Source: Pseudomonadota bacterium
Lineage (GTDB): Bacteria; Pseudomonadota; Gammaproteobacteria; Burkholderiales; Burkholderiaceae_C
Assembly: GCA_021816585.1 (NCBI GenBank)
Contig: JAKAXL010000002.1
Location: 124,001-188,000, forward strand
Direction of reading: 5' to 3'
DNA length: 64,000 bases
This document shows positions 63,710 through 64,000 of this stretch, in pieces (the first letter of the stretch is position 1; each line of letters begins with the position of its first letter). Position numbers and translations under genes: made by a program. Below the pieces are notes generated by a model that was not told the DNA's origin, made no database searches, and saw only the letters and a program-made list of their open reading frames with translations.

Positions 63710-64000
63710 TCAGGTCTTGGGCAGCGTGACGCCGCGCTGCCCCTGGTACTTGCCGCCACGATCGCGGTAGCTGGTCTCGCAGACTTCGTCGCTTTCGAAG
63801 AACAGCACCTGTGCGCAGCCCTCGCCGGCGTAGATCTTCGCCGGCAGCGGCGTGGTGTTGCTGAACTCCAGGGTCACGTAGCCCTCCCATTCGGGTTCGA
63901 AGGGGGTGACGTTGACGATGATCCCGCAACGCGCATAGGTGCTCTTGCCCAGGCAGATGGTCAGCACGTTGCGCGGAATGCGGAAGTACTCGACGGTGCG
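63710..64000 (-). CDS. dcd: dCTP deaminase, C-terminal part (5' end beyond window)
   Basis: About 96 codons are visible, ending at 63710; the gene begins outside the window on the right. [46 protein letters not shown] and [21 protein letters not shown] are diagnostic for Dcd, which converts dCTP to dUTP. The ending [11 protein letters not shown] is the usual nucleotide-binding tail, so the 3' end is intact. Confidence 0.93.
   Translation of the reverse strand, partial: RTVEYFRIPRNVLTICLGKSTYARCGIIVNVTPFEPEWEGYVTLEFSNTTPLPAKIYAGEGCAQVLFFESDEVCETSYRDRGGKYQGQRGVTLPKT

Overview
This 64 kb window is GC-rich chromosomal DNA. Gene order and protein families point to a betaproteobacterium, most likely of the order Burkholderiales: mraZ-rsmH-ftsL-ftsI-murE/murF-mraY-murD-ftsW-murG-murC-ddl-ftsQAZ-lpxC, lolB-ispE-tRNA-Gln-prs-rplY, pilB-pilC-pilD-coaE-zapD-yacG, and argH divergent from a LytTR two-component pair. 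The genus cannot be named from the sequence alone.

Positions 1-7823 are an accessory region. It holds short, mostly unrecognised genes on both strands: Cys/His 'HGG' proteins, a zinc-ribbon membrane protein, an excisionase-like helix-turn-helix protein, an OB-fold membrane protein and a DUF4224 fusion. A compact six-gene run (3159-5122) lies behind a promoter that contains a perfect dyad, and its third gene looks like a small ADP-ribosyltransferase-fold protein. The region ends against the 3' end of a tRNA-Ile(CAU) gene, the usual integration target of islands and prophages. No integrase or second attachment site lies inside the window, so this is one end of an element or its remnant.

From 7.8 to 26.8 kb there are housekeeping genes: a GspH/FimT pseudopilin, hrcA, nadK, recN, rapZ, mutY, a dynamin-like GTPase, mutM, a large TPR exporter-type protein, lolB, ispE, tRNA-Gln, prs, rplY, a YciA-type thioesterase, an Atm1-type ABC transporter, pyrC and the RNase P RNA gene. 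From 27.1 to 45.5 kb is the division and cell-wall cluster. Its genes are mostly joined by 4-base stop/start overlaps, the promoter region carries four 10-bp-phased MraZ-type boxes, and murE and murF are one continuous reading frame.

From 45.5 to 64 kb come dciA, secA, argJ, a DUF815 ATPase, mutT, then the minus-strand type IV pilus assembly operon (pilB, pilC, pilD) continuing into coaE, zapD and yacG. After that come a GlcG/HbpS-like secreted protein, a 4-oxalocrotonate tautomerase-type protein, two small c-type cytochromes, uppP, a LytTR regulator with its kinase, argH, and the 3' part of dcd running off the window. The peptidoglycan genes, uppP and lpxC together supply envelope synthesis. 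PilD can process the pseudopilin near 8 kb.

The observations most worth a second look are the ART-like protein and its operon, the paralogous HGG/zinc proteins including the HGG-DUF4224 fusion, the MurE-MurF fusion, the three-hairpin rplY leader, tandem repeats and a codon-constrained promoter inside ispE, and several strict palindromes or phased repeats at gene starts.
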